DNA from: CAMAVH01 sp964628235
Lineage (GTDB): Bacteria; Pseudomonadota; Alphaproteobacteria; SMXQ01
Assembly: GCA_964628235.1 (NCBI GenBank)
Contig: CAZVLU010000007.1
Location: 1 to 64,000 of the forward strand
Direction: 5' to 3'
DNA: 64,000 bases
The notes beneath the pieces were generated by a model. It saw only the letters and a program-made list of their open reading frames with translations, was not told the DNA's origin and did no database searches. This document shows, piece after piece, positions 7,433 through 16,182 of this stretch. Numbering within the stretch: position 1 is the first letter of the stretch; every line of letters begins with the position of its first letter. The position numbers and the translations under genes are program-made.

Positions 7433-8608
7433 ATGGCGCCTCAACCGGTTATGCACAGCCTCACTGCTTTTGCCCGCGCCAAGATGGCCGAGATCGCCGC
7501 AGCCGACTTGACGCGGGCGCTGCGCCCGACACTGCGCGCAGACGGGCTGATCGTCGAACGCGGCGGCAAAAAGCTGATCTCCTTTTCCTGCAACGACTAT
7601 CTCGGCCTCAGCCGCCACCCCAAGGTGATCGCCGCCGCGATGGCCGCGACCGAGACTTACGGCGCGGGGGCCGGCGCGTCGCGCTTCGTCACCGGCGACA
7701 ATCCGCTTTATGGCGAGGTCGAGGCGCGGCTCGCACGATTGAAGGGGACGAATGGCGCGATCGTGTTCGGCTCGGGCTATCTCGCCAACCTCGGCATCAT
7801 CCCGGCGCTGCTCGGCGACGGCGACCTGATCGTCGGCGACGAGTTGATGCATGCCTGCATGCACGGCGGCTCTCGTCTCGCGCGCGCCAAGATTCTGCTG
7901 TTCCGCCACAACGACGCCGATCATTGCGCCGAACTCTTGGCCAAGCATCGCGCCGATCATCGTCATGCTCTGGTCATGACCGAAGGCGTCTTCAGCATGG
8001 ACGGCGATGCCGCGCCGGTGAAGCGCCTCGCCGCCATCGCCAAGGCGCAGGACGCCTGGCTGTTCACCGACGACGCCCATGCGCTCGGCGTGATCGGGGA
8101 TGGCAAAGGCAGCGCCCACGCAGATGGCGCGGACGGCCAAGTGCCGTTGCAGATGGGCACGCTGTCCAAGGCGGTCGGCGCATACGGCGGCTATCTCTGC
8201 GCCGATGCCGATACGCTCGATCTGGTGCGCCACCGCGCGCGCAGTCTGATCTATTCGACCGGCCTGCCGCCGGCGGCACTGGGTGCCGCCAACGCGGCGC
8301 TCGACTTGATCGAGAACGACGCCGAATTGGTCGAGAAACCGCTCGCCAAGGCGCGGCTGTTCACCGACGCGCTGAATCTGCCGCCAGCGCAAAGCGCCAT
8401 CGTGCCGGTGATGCTCGGCGAACCGAAACGCGCGCTCGCGGCGGCGGCGCAGTTGGAAGAGGCCGGCTTCATGGTCGTCGCCATCCGCCCGCCGACCGTG
8501 CCCGCGGGCACGTCGCGGCTGCGCGTCACCTTCTCGGCGGCGCATGACGACGCCGATGTGCTACGACTGGCCGAAACCATGCGTAACTTGAAAGTCGTGA
8601 CACTATGA
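7433..8608 (+). CDS. bioF: 8-amino-7-oxononanoate synthase
   Basis: BioF condenses pimeloyl-ACP or pimeloyl-CoA with alanine to give KAPA, the first ring-forming biotin step. About 390 residues, normal length. Motifs: LISFSCNDYLGLSRHPK, GAGASRFVTGDNPLYGEVE, FTDDAHALGVIGDGKG, and the PLP lysine in GTLSKAVGAYGGY. The start is uncertain: TTG at 7424, ATG at 7433 and ATG at 7451 are all in frame and none has a strong Shine-Dalgarno sequence. It overlaps bioD by the four bases ATGA, and is divergent from bioBA. Confidence 0.93.
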   Translation: MAPQPVMHSLTAFARAKMAEIAAADLTRALRPTLRADGLIVERGGKKLISFSCNDYLGLSRHPKVIAAAMAATETYGAGAGASRFVTGDNPLYGEVEARLARLKGTNGAIVFGSGYLANLGIIPALLGDGDLIVGDELMHACMHGGSRLARAKILLFRHNDADHCAELLAKHRADHRHALVMTEGVFSMDGDAAPVKRLAAIAKAQDAWLFTDDAHALGVIGDGKGSAHADGADGQVPLQMGTLSKAVGAYGGYLCADADTLDLVRHRARSLIYSTGLPPAALGAANAALDLIENDAELVEKPLAKARLFTDALNLPPAQSAIVPVMLGEPKRALAAAAQLEEAGFMVVAIRPPTVPAGTSRLRVTFSAAHDDADVLRLAETMRNLKVVTL

Positions 8609-9279
8609 GTGGATTGTTCGTCAGCGCCGCCGGCACCGAGATCGGTAAGACCTTCGTCTCCTGCGCTTTGATCCATCAATTGCGCGCGCAGAAACGCCGG
8701 GTGCAGGCGCTCAAGCCGGTGATCAGCGGCTACGATTCGGGCGAAGCCGCCGAAAGCGACAGCGGCCTCTTGCTCACAGCGCTCGGCGAAGACCCGACGC
8801 CGGAGAACGTCGCGCGCATCTCGCCCTGGCGCTTCGCCATGCCGCTGTCGCCCCATATGGCGGCCAGGCGCGAAAGCCGCAGTCTCAGCTTCCCGCCATT
8901 GCTGCGCTTCTGCCAGGAGGCCCTGGCGGCGACCGACAGGATCACGATCATCGAAGGCGTCGGCGGCGTGATGGTGCCGCTCAACGACCAGGAAACCGTG
9001 CTCGATTGGATGACGGCGCTGAAATTGCCGACGCTGCTGGTCGGCGGCAGCTATCTCGGGGCGATCAGTCATCTGCTGACGGCAGCCGAATGCGTGCTGC
9101 GGCGCGATCTCGCCATCGCCGGGATCGTGATCAGCGAATCGGACGTCCGACCGGTCGACTTGGCGGAGACCGCCGAGACCATCGCGGGCTTTCTGCCCGA
9201 CGTGAAAGTGCTGAGCGTGCCGCGCCTAAAATCCCCCAAGGACGCGCCGGACATCACGCGGCTGGTGAACCAGCTTTAG
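8605..9279 (+). CDS. bioD: Dethiobiotin synthetase
   Basis: BioD closes the ureido ring of dethiobiotin using CO2 and ATP. The 224-residue product has the P-loop GTEIGKT near residue 11 (GTEVGKT in the E. coli enzyme), the substrate segment LKPVISGY, IIEGVGGVMVPL (BioD signature) and PDITRLVNQL at the end. It overlaps bioF by ATGA, so the two are translationally coupled. With bioA, bioB and bioF the ring-assembly pathway is complete here; no pimelate-forming gene (bioC, bioH, bioZ) is in the window. Confidence 0.95.
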   Translation: MSGLFVSAAGTEIGKTFVSCALIHQLRAQKRRVQALKPVISGYDSGEAAESDSGLLLTALGEDPTPENVARISPWRFAMPLSPHMAARRESRSLSFPPLLRFCQEALAATDRITIIEGVGGVMVPLNDQETVLDWMTALKLPTLLVGGSYLGAISHLLTAAECVLRRDLAIAGIVISESDVRPVDLAETAETIAGFLPDVKVLSVPRLKSPKDAPDITRLVNQL

Positions 9280-9288
9280 AGCGCGAGC

Positions 9289-9383
9289 ACACCCCCACCC
9301 CGGCCCTCCCCCGTCGAGGGGGAGGGATAAGAAACGATGGCGCTGTTCCCTCCCCCCTTGCGGGGGAGGGTTAGGGTGGGGGG
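9289..9383. repeat. Large inverted repeat of C-rich and G-rich blocks between bioD and recR
   Basis: Two hairpins of the type CCCTCCCCC..GGGGGAGGG lie side by side, and the outer blocks (CACCCCCACCCC on the left, TTAGGGTGGGGGG on the right) are also complementary, so the whole 95 bases can fold on itself. Repeats of this appearance are common between genes in alphaproteobacteria. It separates the convergent ends of bioD and recR and may stop transcription from both sides. Confidence 0.65.
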
Positions 9384-9386
9384 ACT

Positions 9387-9980
9387 CTATAGCGGACGTC
9401 GCGCTTTCAGCGCCGCGCCGAGCGTGCCGTCGTCGAGGTAATCCAGTTCGCCGCCGACCGGCACGCCATGCGCCAGGCGCGTCACCTCGACATTGCAATC
9501 GCGCAGGCGATCTGTGAGGTAATGCGCCGTGGTCTGGCCATCGACCGTGGCGCCCATGGCGAGGATGACTTCCTTCACCTCAGGCCCGCGCGCGCGGTTG
9601 ACCAGCCGGCCGATGGCGAGATCGTCGGGCCCGACGCCGTCGAGCGCCGACAGCACGCCGCCCAGCACGTGATATTGCCCGCGAAAAACCGCCGCGCGCT
9701 CCAACGCCCAGAGATCGGCAACGTCTTCGACGACGCAGATCGTCGCCCGGTCGCGCCGGCCATCGGTGCAGATGACGCAGGGGTCAGAAGTATCGAGATT
9801 GCCGCAAACGCCGCAAACGCGGACGCGCTCGGCGGCGTCGGTCATCGCCGTCATCAGCGGCTGCATCAACGATTCGCGTTTCTTGAAGAGATGCAGCGCG
9901 GCGCGACGCGCCGAGCGCGGCCCCAGGCCCGGCAGCTTGCCGAGCAGTTGGATCAGGCGCTCGATCTCGGGACCGCTCAT
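9387..9980 (-). CDS. recR: Recombination protein RecR
   Basis: RecR acts with RecF/RecO to load RecA on gapped DNA. The 197-residue product has the usual parts: helix-hairpin-helix region LPGLGPRSARRAALHL (residues 14-29), a four-Cys zinc finger CGVCGNLDTSDPCVIC (57-72), and a Toprim domain with CVVEDVADLWALE and YHVLGGVLSALDGVGP. It follows ybaB by seven bases and ends the conserved dnaX-ybaB-recR operon. Confidence 0.96.
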   Translation of the reverse strand: MSGPEIERLIQLLGKLPGLGPRSARRAALHLFKKRESLMQPLMTAMTDAAERVRVCGVCGNLDTSDPCVICTDGRRDRATICVVEDVADLWALERAAVFRGQYHVLGGVLSALDGVGPDDLAIGRLVNRARGPEVKEVILAMGATVDGQTTAHYLTDRLRDCNVEVTRLAHGVPVGGELDYLDDGTLGAALKARRPL

Positions 9981-9987
9981 ATGAGGA

Positions 9988-10311
9988 TTAGAACGGCAAC
10001 TTCATGCCGGGCGGCAATTGCAGGCCGCCGGTGACCTTGGCCATCTCTTCGGCCATCGCCGTTTCGACTTTGCCCTTGGCATCGTTGAAGGCGGCGACGA
10101 TCAGGTCTTCCAGCACTTCGATCTCGTTGCGGTCGACCAGCGCCGGGTCGATCTTGAGCCTGCGCAGATCGCCCTTGCCGTTGAGCGTGACCTTGACCAT
10201 GCCGCCGCCCGATTGGCCGGCGATTTCCAGATCGGCCATCTTGGCCTGCATCTCGGCCATCTTGGTCTGCATCTGCTGGGCTTGTTTCAGCATGTTGCCG
10301 AGGTTCTTCAT
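9988..10311 (-). CDS. YbaB/EbfC family nucleoid-associated protein
   Basis: Small DNA-binding protein of 107 residues. The N-terminus is helical and rich in Met and Gln (NMLKQAQQMQTKMAEMQAKM), followed by the family segment VTLNGKGDLRRLKIDPALV, and a C-terminal helix with MAEEMAKVTGGLQLPPGMKLPF. Length, motifs and position between dnaX and recR all match YbaB/EbfC, which binds DNA as a dimer. Its ATG overlaps the dnaX stop by ATGA, so translation is coupled. Confidence 0.94.
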   Translation of the reverse strand: MKNLGNMLKQAQQMQTKMAEMQAKMADLEIAGQSGGGMVKVTLNGKGDLRRLKIDPALVDRNEIEVLEDLIVAAFNDAKGKVETAMAEEMAKVTGGLQLPPGMKLPF

Positions 10312-12212
10312 CCGCGAAAATCTCCGTCTTGATCGGGCATGTCGCCGCCATAGGCGGTTTCGTCGGGCGGCGGCGCGTCATCGAATGCCGGCGTTTCATC
10401 GCTTAAAGGAACTTCACCGTCGAAGCCTTCAGCCACGTTCGGCGCATCGATCGGCGCTACTGCAGCGGCATTCTTCACGCCGACGATCTTGGCGCCGGGG
10501 AAGGTCAGCAGCGCGGCGCGCACGAAGGGATGCGTCGCGGCTTCAGCCAGATCGTCGCTTTTGCGCTGCGCCGTTTGCTCGGCGAGGGTCGGCTCGCCGC
10601 GATCTTGCGAGACGCTGACGATCCAGCGCTGGCCGGTCCATTCGGTGAGCAAAGAGCCAACGCGATTGGTGAAATCGCGCGGCGCGGAGGGCGCCGGGCG
10701 CAATTCGATGCGGCCGGGCTCGAAGCGCACGAGATGCGCGTCGTTGGTCAGCAGCGCATAGAGCAGCGCCTCGCGCTTGCGGTCGAACAGCGACGCAACG
10801 TCGCGGAAGCTCTGCGGCATCGGCACAGTGTCGGGATTGGCTTGCGGCTGCGGCACGATTTGCGCGCGCGGCTGGCTCTGCCCGCCACCGTTCGCGGCCA
10901 TCATCGTCGGCGCGGTTGTTGGCGCGGACGCCATCGTCGCGCTGGATACAGCGCGCGTCGCAGTCGCCGGGGTTGAGGCAGCGCCGGTGCGCGGCGCGGC
11001 TACTGCACCGTTCGCCGTCAGCGTTTTCACCAAATCGCCCGGCGGCGGCAATTCCGAGGCATAGGCGAGGCGCACCAGGATCATCTCGGCGGCCTGCATC
11101 GGATTGGGCGCGCTCTGCGTCTCTTGCAAGCCTTTCAGCAACATCTGCCAAGCACGTGCCAGCGCCGGCATCGACAGCGTTTCGGCAAGGCCCGCGCCGC
11201 GCACCCGCTCGGCTTCCGGCACGGTGACATCCTTCGCCACATCGGGCGCCACCTTGATGCGCGTGATCCAATGGACCAGCTCGAGCAGGTCTTCGATCAC
11301 CGTGGCGGCGTCGGCGCCGGCGACATGCTGTTCGGCCAGCACGGCGAGCGCCTTGGGCGTGTCGCCCTTCATCACCGATTCGAACAGATCGAACACGCGG
11401 GTGCGGTCGGCGAGGCCGAGCATGTCGCGCACCAGCGCTTCGCCGATGGACTTGGCTTCGACGCCGAGACTGTGCGAGATCGCCTGGTCGAGAATGGACA
11501 GGCCGTCGCGCGCCGAACCGTCGGCGGCGCGCGCGATCAGCGCCAGGGCGGCCGGGTCGATGACGACCTTCTCGCGCTCGGCGACGCTGGAGAGCAATTT
11601 GGCGAGTTCGCTTTCGTCGAAGCGGCGCAGATCGAAGCGCTGGCAGCGCGACAGCACCGTGACGGGAATCTTGCGCGACTCGGTGGTGGCGAAGATGAAC
11701 TTCACATGCTCGGGCGGCTCTTCCAGCGTCTTCAACAGGGCGTTGAAGGCGTTGTTCGACAGCATATGCACTTCGTCGATGATATAGACCTTGTAGCGCG
11801 CCGAGGTCGGGCGGTAGCGCACGCCTTCGATCAGCTCGCGGACATCATCGACGCCGGTGCGCGAAGCGGCGTCCATCTCCAACACGTCGACATGGCGGTC
11901 TTCGGCGATCGAAACGCAATGCTCGCAGACGCCGCAGGGCTCGGGCGTCGGGCCGCCCTTGCCGTCGGGACCGATGCAATTGAGCGCGCGGGCGATGATG
12001 CGGGCGGTGGTGGTCTTGCCGACACCGCGCACGCCGGTCAGCAGCCAGGCATGGGCGAGGCGTCCGGAGCGGATAGCGTTGCTGAGGGTGCGGACGAGGG
12101 CTTCCTGACCGACCAACGTCGCGAAACTGTCGGGCCGGTATTTGCGGGCGAGCACCCGATAGGCGGACCCAGCGTTGGCGGACCCGATATTGACGGTGGT
12201 GTCGTCGCTCAT
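10308..12212 (-). CDS. dnaX: DNA polymerase III subunits gamma/tau
   Basis: Clamp-loader ATPase subunit. The 634-residue product has the Walker A motif GVRGVGKTTTAR, a zinc module of four Cys (CIGP...CGVCEHC), Walker B IIDEVHMLS, the SRC sensor motif SRCQRFDLRRF, and a C-terminal tau region with an Ala/Thr/Pro-rich linker (about 390-470). The ATG at 12212 (MSDDTTVNIG) is preferred to an upstream in-frame ATG at 12254 because the family alignment begins just after it. I see no A-rich slippery site for a gamma frameshift. Confidence 0.95.
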   Translation of the reverse strand: MSDDTTVNIGSANAGSAYRVLARKYRPDSFATLVGQEALVRTLSNAIRSGRLAHAWLLTGVRGVGKTTTARIIARALNCIGPDGKGGPTPEPCGVCEHCVSIAEDRHVDVLEMDAASRTGVDDVRELIEGVRYRPTSARYKVYIIDEVHMLSNNAFNALLKTLEEPPEHVKFIFATTESRKIPVTVLSRCQRFDLRRFDESELAKLLSSVAEREKVVIDPAALALIARAADGSARDGLSILDQAISHSLGVEAKSIGEALVRDMLGLADRTRVFDLFESVMKGDTPKALAVLAEQHVAGADAATVIEDLLELVHWITRIKVAPDVAKDVTVPEAERVRGAGLAETLSMPALARAWQMLLKGLQETQSAPNPMQAAEMILVRLAYASELPPPGDLVKTLTANGAVAAPRTGAASTPATATRAVSSATMASAPTTAPTMMAANGGGQSQPRAQIVPQPQANPDTVPMPQSFRDVASLFDRKREALLYALLTNDAHLVRFEPGRIELRPAPSAPRDFTNRVGSLLTEWTGQRWIVSVSQDRGEPTLAEQTAQRKSDDLAEAATHPFVRAALLTFPGAKIVGVKNAAAVAPIDAPNVAEGFDGEVPLSDETPAFDDAPPPDETAYGGDMPDQDGDFRG

Positions 12213-12260
12213 GAACCCGGAGATGGTCGGAAAGGGGCGGCGCGAAGACCGCAAGAAACA

Positions 12261-12364
12261 GGTGGGAGACTGGACAACGACCCGAATCGAATCTCGTTAC
12301 GGCTGCTTCCTTCCGGACCTGACCGGGTTGGCGAGGAATCCGTCCATCGCCAGCCTCCCGAGCC
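12261..12364 (-). ncRNA. ffs: Signal recognition particle RNA (4.5S type)
   Basis: The minus strand contains GGTCCGGAAGGAAGCAGCC (within 12302-12323), the hallmark of the SRP RNA apical domain with the GGAA tetraloop and the Ffh-binding internal loops. The flanking GGGAGGCTGG (12350-12359) and CCAGTCTCCC (12264-12273) pair to form the long closing stem, giving an RNA of about 100 bases. It lies just upstream of dnaX on the same strand, a common arrangement in proteobacteria. The RNA binds Ffh and targets ribosomes making membrane proteins. The exact ends are estimates from the stem. Confidence 0.95.
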
Positions 12365-12515
12365 GACTATATCAGGACCCGGCGCGAGAGTCACAAGGCC
12401 GGGCATTGAAAATCTGTCGGAAATTATCCACATATCCCCGACGGTTAAGACAGGAAGCGCGCCGCGCCGGCTGTTATGATCGACGCACTCGTCCTCGCCT
12501 CTTTCTCCAGGTTCC

Positions 12516-13280
12516 ATGACCGCACAAGCCGCCGCACCAGACGACGACAACGACTCGACGCCGAAAGACGCGCCGCTGCGCAAAATCCTGGCGCTGCGCC
12601 ATGTCGCCTTCGAGGACCTCGGCGGGTTCGTCGCCCCCTTGATCCTGCGCGGCTTCGGCATCCGCTATGTCGATTCGGGCTATGACGCGCTCGATCCCCA
12701 GGAAACCGACGCTGCCGATCTACTCGTGGTGCTCGGCGGCCCGATCGGCGCCAACGACGAGACCGATTACCCTTTCCTCAAGGACGAGATCGCCGCCATC
12801 GAGCGCCGCTTGAAAGCCGGCAAGCCGGTGCTGGGCTTGTGCCTCGGCGCGCAGCTCATCGCCCGCGCGCTCGGCACCAAGGTCTATCCCAACAAGATCA
12901 AGGAAATCGGCTTCAAACCGATCACGCTGACCGACGCGGGCCGCGCCTCGCCGCTCGCCGCGCTGGACGGCGCGCCGATCCTGCATTGGCATGGCGACAC
13001 CTTCGATCTGCCGCAGGGTGCCCGCCATCTCGCCAGCACCGATGCCTGCGCCCATCAGGCCTTCGCCTGGGGCGAGCGCGACATCGGCCTCGCCCTGCAA
13101 TTCCATCCCGAAGGCACCGCGCGCGATTTGGAGCGCTGGTTCGTCGGCCACACGGGCGAGTTGGCGGCGGAGAAAATCTCGATCCCGGCGCTGCGCGCCG
13201 AAGCGGCGCAGCATGATCGCGCGCTCCGCCTGGCCGGCGCGAAAATGCTGATCGCCTGGCTGAATCAGGTGTTCGCATGA
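12516..13280 (+). CDS. Class I glutamine amidotransferase (GMP synthase-like)
   Basis: A 254-residue stand-alone glutaminase-fold protein. The catalytic triad is visible: Cys109 in LGLCLGAQ and His197/Glu199 in LQFHPEG. The pattern VLGGPIGANDE and the HWHGDTFDLP segment are typical of the GMP-synthase-like amidotransferase group (COG0518). No synthetase domain is fused and no obvious partner enzyme is adjacent, so the substrate is unknown; related proteins act on gamma-glutamyl compounds. The first 22 residues are acidic and low complexity, and a later start is possible. nudC follows 10 bases downstream. Confidence 0.85.
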   Translation: MTAQAAAPDDDNDSTPKDAPLRKILALRHVAFEDLGGFVAPLILRGFGIRYVDSGYDALDPQETDAADLLVVLGGPIGANDETDYPFLKDEIAAIERRLKAGKPVLGLCLGAQLIARALGTKVYPNKIKEIGFKPITLTDAGRASPLAALDGAPILHWHGDTFDLPQGARHLASTDACAHQAFAWGERDIGLALQFHPEGTARDLERWFVGHTGELAAEKISIPALRAEAAQHDRALRLAGAKMLIAWLNQVFA

Positions 13281-13290
13281 TGGTGTTTCA

Positions 13291-14265
13291 GTGATTAGGG
13301 CAAATATTTTTGCCGGCGACGAGCTCGACCGCCTTGGCATCGAGCGCAAAGACCCGCTATGGGTCGAAGCGCAGTTCAAGGCGTCCGACACGCGGATCCT
13401 GCCGCTGTGGCGCACGGCCAATTTCGTGATCCAGCCCGTGAGCGATTCGGCCGAGGGCGGTGGCGATCAGCCCCCGGCCTTGCTGCTGCTCGACGTCGCC
13501 ACCGCGCGCAAGCTGGCGCCCGACGCCGACATGATCCTGCTCGGCGTCAACCGCCAGGGCGAGACGCGCTTCGCGCTCGACATCTCGCATCTGGCGACCC
13601 CGCTCGACGACATCGGCGTGAAGGATGCCAAGACCGGCGATTTGCGCGATCTCGCCAGCGTTCTGTCACATGCCGACAGCGCCATGCTGGCGCAGGCGCG
13701 CGCCCTGACCCAATGGCACGCCAGCCACAAGTTCTGCGCCAAATGCGGCGGCAAAACCGAAAGCCGCGAAGGCGGCCATGTTCGCGTTTGCCTGACCGAG
13801 ACCTGCAAGACGAGCCATTTCCCGCGCACCGATCCCGCCGTCATCATGCTGGTGGTCAACGGCGACCGCTGCCTGCTGGCGCGCCGCGCCGGCAATCCGC
13901 AGCCGATGTATTCGACGCTCGCCGGCTTCGTCGAGCCGGCCGAAAGCCTGGAAGAGGCCGTCGCCCGCGAAGTGCTGGAAGAGGTCGGATTGCGCGTGCG
14001 CGACGTGCGCTATCAATCGTCGCAGCCCTGGCCCTTCCCGGCCCAACTGATGCTCGGCTTTCGCGCCGAGACCGCCGACGAGTCGTTCCGCCTGCAAGAA
14101 GACGAGCTGTCCGACGCCCGCTGGTTCACGCGCGACGATCTCAAGCGCGTGTTGGCGGCGGAAAAAAGCGGCGAGCCGGCGCTGTTCGACGGCGCCGAAG
14201 TGCGCATGTCGCGGCCGATCTCGATCGCCCGCCGCCTGGTCGAAGACTGGGTCGCCGAGGGCTGA
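13291..14265 (+). CDS. nudC: NAD(+) diphosphatase / NAD-capped RNA hydrolase NudC
   Basis: NudC cleaves NADH or NAD to NMN(H) and AMP and removes NAD caps from RNA. The 324-residue protein has a four-Cys zinc site (C149, C152, C167, C172), the Nudix box GFVEPAESLEEAVAREVLEEVG at about 212-233 and the NudC-specific SQPWPFP at 244-250, which separates it from other Nudix enzymes. The start is GTG at 13291; no ATG fits before the conserved region. It follows the amidotransferase gene closely and probably shares its transcript. Confidence 0.93.
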   Translation: MIRANIFAGDELDRLGIERKDPLWVEAQFKASDTRILPLWRTANFVIQPVSDSAEGGGDQPPALLLLDVATARKLAPDADMILLGVNRQGETRFALDISHLATPLDDIGVKDAKTGDLRDLASVLSHADSAMLAQARALTQWHASHKFCAKCGGKTESREGGHVRVCLTETCKTSHFPRTDPAVIMLVVNGDRCLLARRAGNPQPMYSTLAGFVEPAESLEEAVAREVLEEVGLRVRDVRYQSSQPWPFPAQLMLGFRAETADESFRLQEDELSDARWFTRDDLKRVLAAEKSGEPALFDGAEVRMSRPISIARRLVEDWVAEG

Positions 14266-14289
14266 AAGCCCGCGATAGATGAGGGCTGA

Positions 14290-15168
14290 TTAGCGCTTTT
14301 TCGCTGTGTAGCGGAATTTGTGGGCGGGATAGACGCCCATCACGCGCAGCTCGTCGGAGAAGAAGCGCAGTTCGTCCAACGCCAGCTTCACCGCCGGCTC
14401 GGCCGGATGGCCTTCGATGTCGGCGTAGAACATGCTGACGTCGAAACTGCCGGCGCGGATGTAGCTTTCCAGCTTGGTCATGTTGACGCCGTTGGTGGCG
14501 AAGCCGCCCATCGCCTTGTAAAGCGCGGCGGGAATGTTGCGCACCTGGAACAGCAGCGAGGTCATCACCGGGCCGTTTTTCGCGCCGGGATCGACCGGCT
14601 CGCGGGCCAGGATGATGAAGCGCGTGGTGTTGTGCGCGGCATCCTCGATGTTGGTCTTGAGAATCTTCAAGCCATAGATTTTCGCCGCCAAAGTCGAGGC
14701 GATGGCCGCTTCGGTCGGATCGTTGCGCTCGGCCAATTCCGCCGCCGAGCCTGCCGTGTCGGCATGGACGATGGCCTTGAGGCCCATCTTGCGGATGATC
14801 TTGCGGCATTGCGACAGCGCGTGGATATGGCTGCGCACGATCTTGATGCTGCTCAGCGTCGCCCCGGCGGGCGCCAACAGGCAATGCTCGACGCGCTGGA
14901 AATGCTCGCCGACGATATGCAGCTTGGTCGCGTGCGGGATGAGCTGATGGATGTCGGCGACGCGGCCCGCCACCGAATTCTCGATCGGGATCATGGCGTA
15001 CTTCACGCGGCCCTTCTCCAATGCGGCGAAGGTCTCCTCGAAGGTCTCCGTCGGCAGCGTGGCGAGCTTGGGGAAGACCTCGCGGCACGCGAGATCGGAA
15101 TAGGCTCCGGGCAACCCCTGGAAGGCGACGGACGTCTTCGGGTCGATCTTGATTGCGGCTTTAGCCAT
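14290..15168 (-). CDS. pheA: Prephenate dehydratase
   Basis: Converts prephenate to phenylpyruvate for phenylalanine synthesis. The 292-residue product has FQGLPGAYSD near the N-terminus, the IPIENSVAGRV segment, the catalytic Thr in NTTRFIIL, and a C-terminal ACT domain with GFATNGVNMTKLESY for allosteric Phe binding. It is monofunctional (no chorismate mutase domain). It starts two bases after kdsB ends, a gene pair often kept together in alphaproteobacteria. Confidence 0.95.
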   Translation of the reverse strand: MAKAAIKIDPKTSVAFQGLPGAYSDLACREVFPKLATLPTETFEETFAALEKGRVKYAMIPIENSVAGRVADIHQLIPHATKLHIVGEHFQRVEHCLLAPAGATLSSIKIVRSHIHALSQCRKIIRKMGLKAIVHADTAGSAAELAERNDPTEAAIASTLAAKIYGLKILKTNIEDAAHNTTRFIILAREPVDPGAKNGPVMTSLLFQVRNIPAALYKAMGGFATNGVNMTKLESYIRAGSFDVSMFYADIEGHPAEPAVKLALDELRFFSDELRVMGVYPAHKFRYTAKKR

Positions 15169-15170
15169 GA

Positions 15171-15947
15171 TTACGCCAGTAATTTTCGGGCTTTTTCGAG
15201 GTCGGCCGGAGTATCGACGCCGAGCGGAACGGTGTCAACGAAGGCCACCTCGATGCGCATGCCGGCTTCGAGCGCGCGCAACTGCTCGAGCTTCTCGCGT
15301 TTCTCCAAAGCGCTCGGCGGCAGGGCAACGAACTTTTCCAGCGCATCGCGGCGATAGGCATAGAGCCCGATGTGGTGATAGAGCGGACCGTCGCCATGCG
15401 GCGCGGTGGCGCGGGTGAAATAGAGCGCGCGTCCGCCGTTGCCCGCCTTATTCGGACTGACCACCGCCTTGACCACGTTGGGATCGGCCTTTTCCGCCGG
15501 CTCCTTGATGGCGCAGGCCAGCGTCGAGAGATCGACGGCGGGGTCGGCCAGCAGCTCGAAGGCGGCGCGCGGCAGCGCCGGATCGAGCGTCGGCAGATCG
15601 CCCTGCAGATTGACGATGGAGTCGTATTTGCCCTCAGGGTCGAGTTTTTGCAGCGCCTCGAAAATGCGGTCCGAGCCGGAGGGATGGTTGGGGTCGGTCA
15701 TCACCGCTTCGCCGCCGGCGGCTTTGACGGCGTCGAAAATAGCCCGGTCGCCGCAGGCGACCACCACCGGGCCGAGTTTCGCTTCCATGGCGCGACGCCA
15801 GACCTGAACGATCATCGGCAAGCCATGAAGATCGGCGAGCGGCTTGTCGGGCAGGCGCGTCGACGCTAGGCGCGAGGGGATCAGCACCAAAGGCGTCTTG
15901 GGCGCCCGACGGGGGAGATTTTGCGGCGGAGTTGAGGGCATGAACAT
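15171..15947 (-). CDS. kdsB: 3-deoxy-manno-octulosonate cytidylyltransferase
   Basis: Activates Kdo with CTP for lipopolysaccharide inner core synthesis. The 258-residue protein has IPSRLASTRLPDKPL (nucleotide-binding loop), CGDRAIFDAV, NHPSGSDRIFEAL, VNLQGDLPTLDP (metal-binding Asp) and HHIGLYAYRRDALEKF, all family features. Two in-frame ATGs (15947 and 15941) fit equally well. Presence of this gene indicates an LPS-bearing Gram-negative organism. The next gene upstream, for cytochrome c, is divergent across 235 bases. Confidence 0.95.
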   Translation of the reverse strand: MFMPSTPPQNLPRRAPKTPLVLIPSRLASTRLPDKPLADLHGLPMIVQVWRRAMEAKLGPVVVACGDRAIFDAVKAAGGEAVMTDPNHPSGSDRIFEALQKLDPEGKYDSIVNLQGDLPTLDPALPRAAFELLADPAVDLSTLACAIKEPAEKADPNVVKAVVSPNKAGNGGRALYFTRATAPHGDGPLYHHIGLYAYRRDALEKFVALPPSALEKREKLEQLRALEAGMRIEVAFVDTVPLGVDTPADLEKARKLLA

Positions 15948-16182
15948 TCTTGAGAATCTGTCGCGACAGCCAGCTTAACCCGCCGGCCCGGCGGGCGGAA
16001 CGGGCTTATTACCTGCCAAAGCCGGCAAGTGATTGGCAAAGCGGCGATTTTCAACCTCGGAAAAGCCCGTCCAAAGGGTTGAACCGCCGCGCCTTCGGGA
16101 CTAATCTCCGCCCGCCCGGCCCCCGGCTTTTGCCGGTCCGAGCGCGTTTCGTCACCCCGACGCATTCTCCGGAGCTTTCTCA

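Noticed and set aside
10308..12212. Programmed frameshift site in dnaX
   Set aside because: No A-rich or T-rich slippery run is visible in the gene, so there is no sign of a separate gamma product by this route.
12175..12519. 114-codon plus-strand frame upstream of the amidotransferase gene
   Set aside because: It lies across the SRP RNA gene and the dnaX start and has no protein-like pattern.
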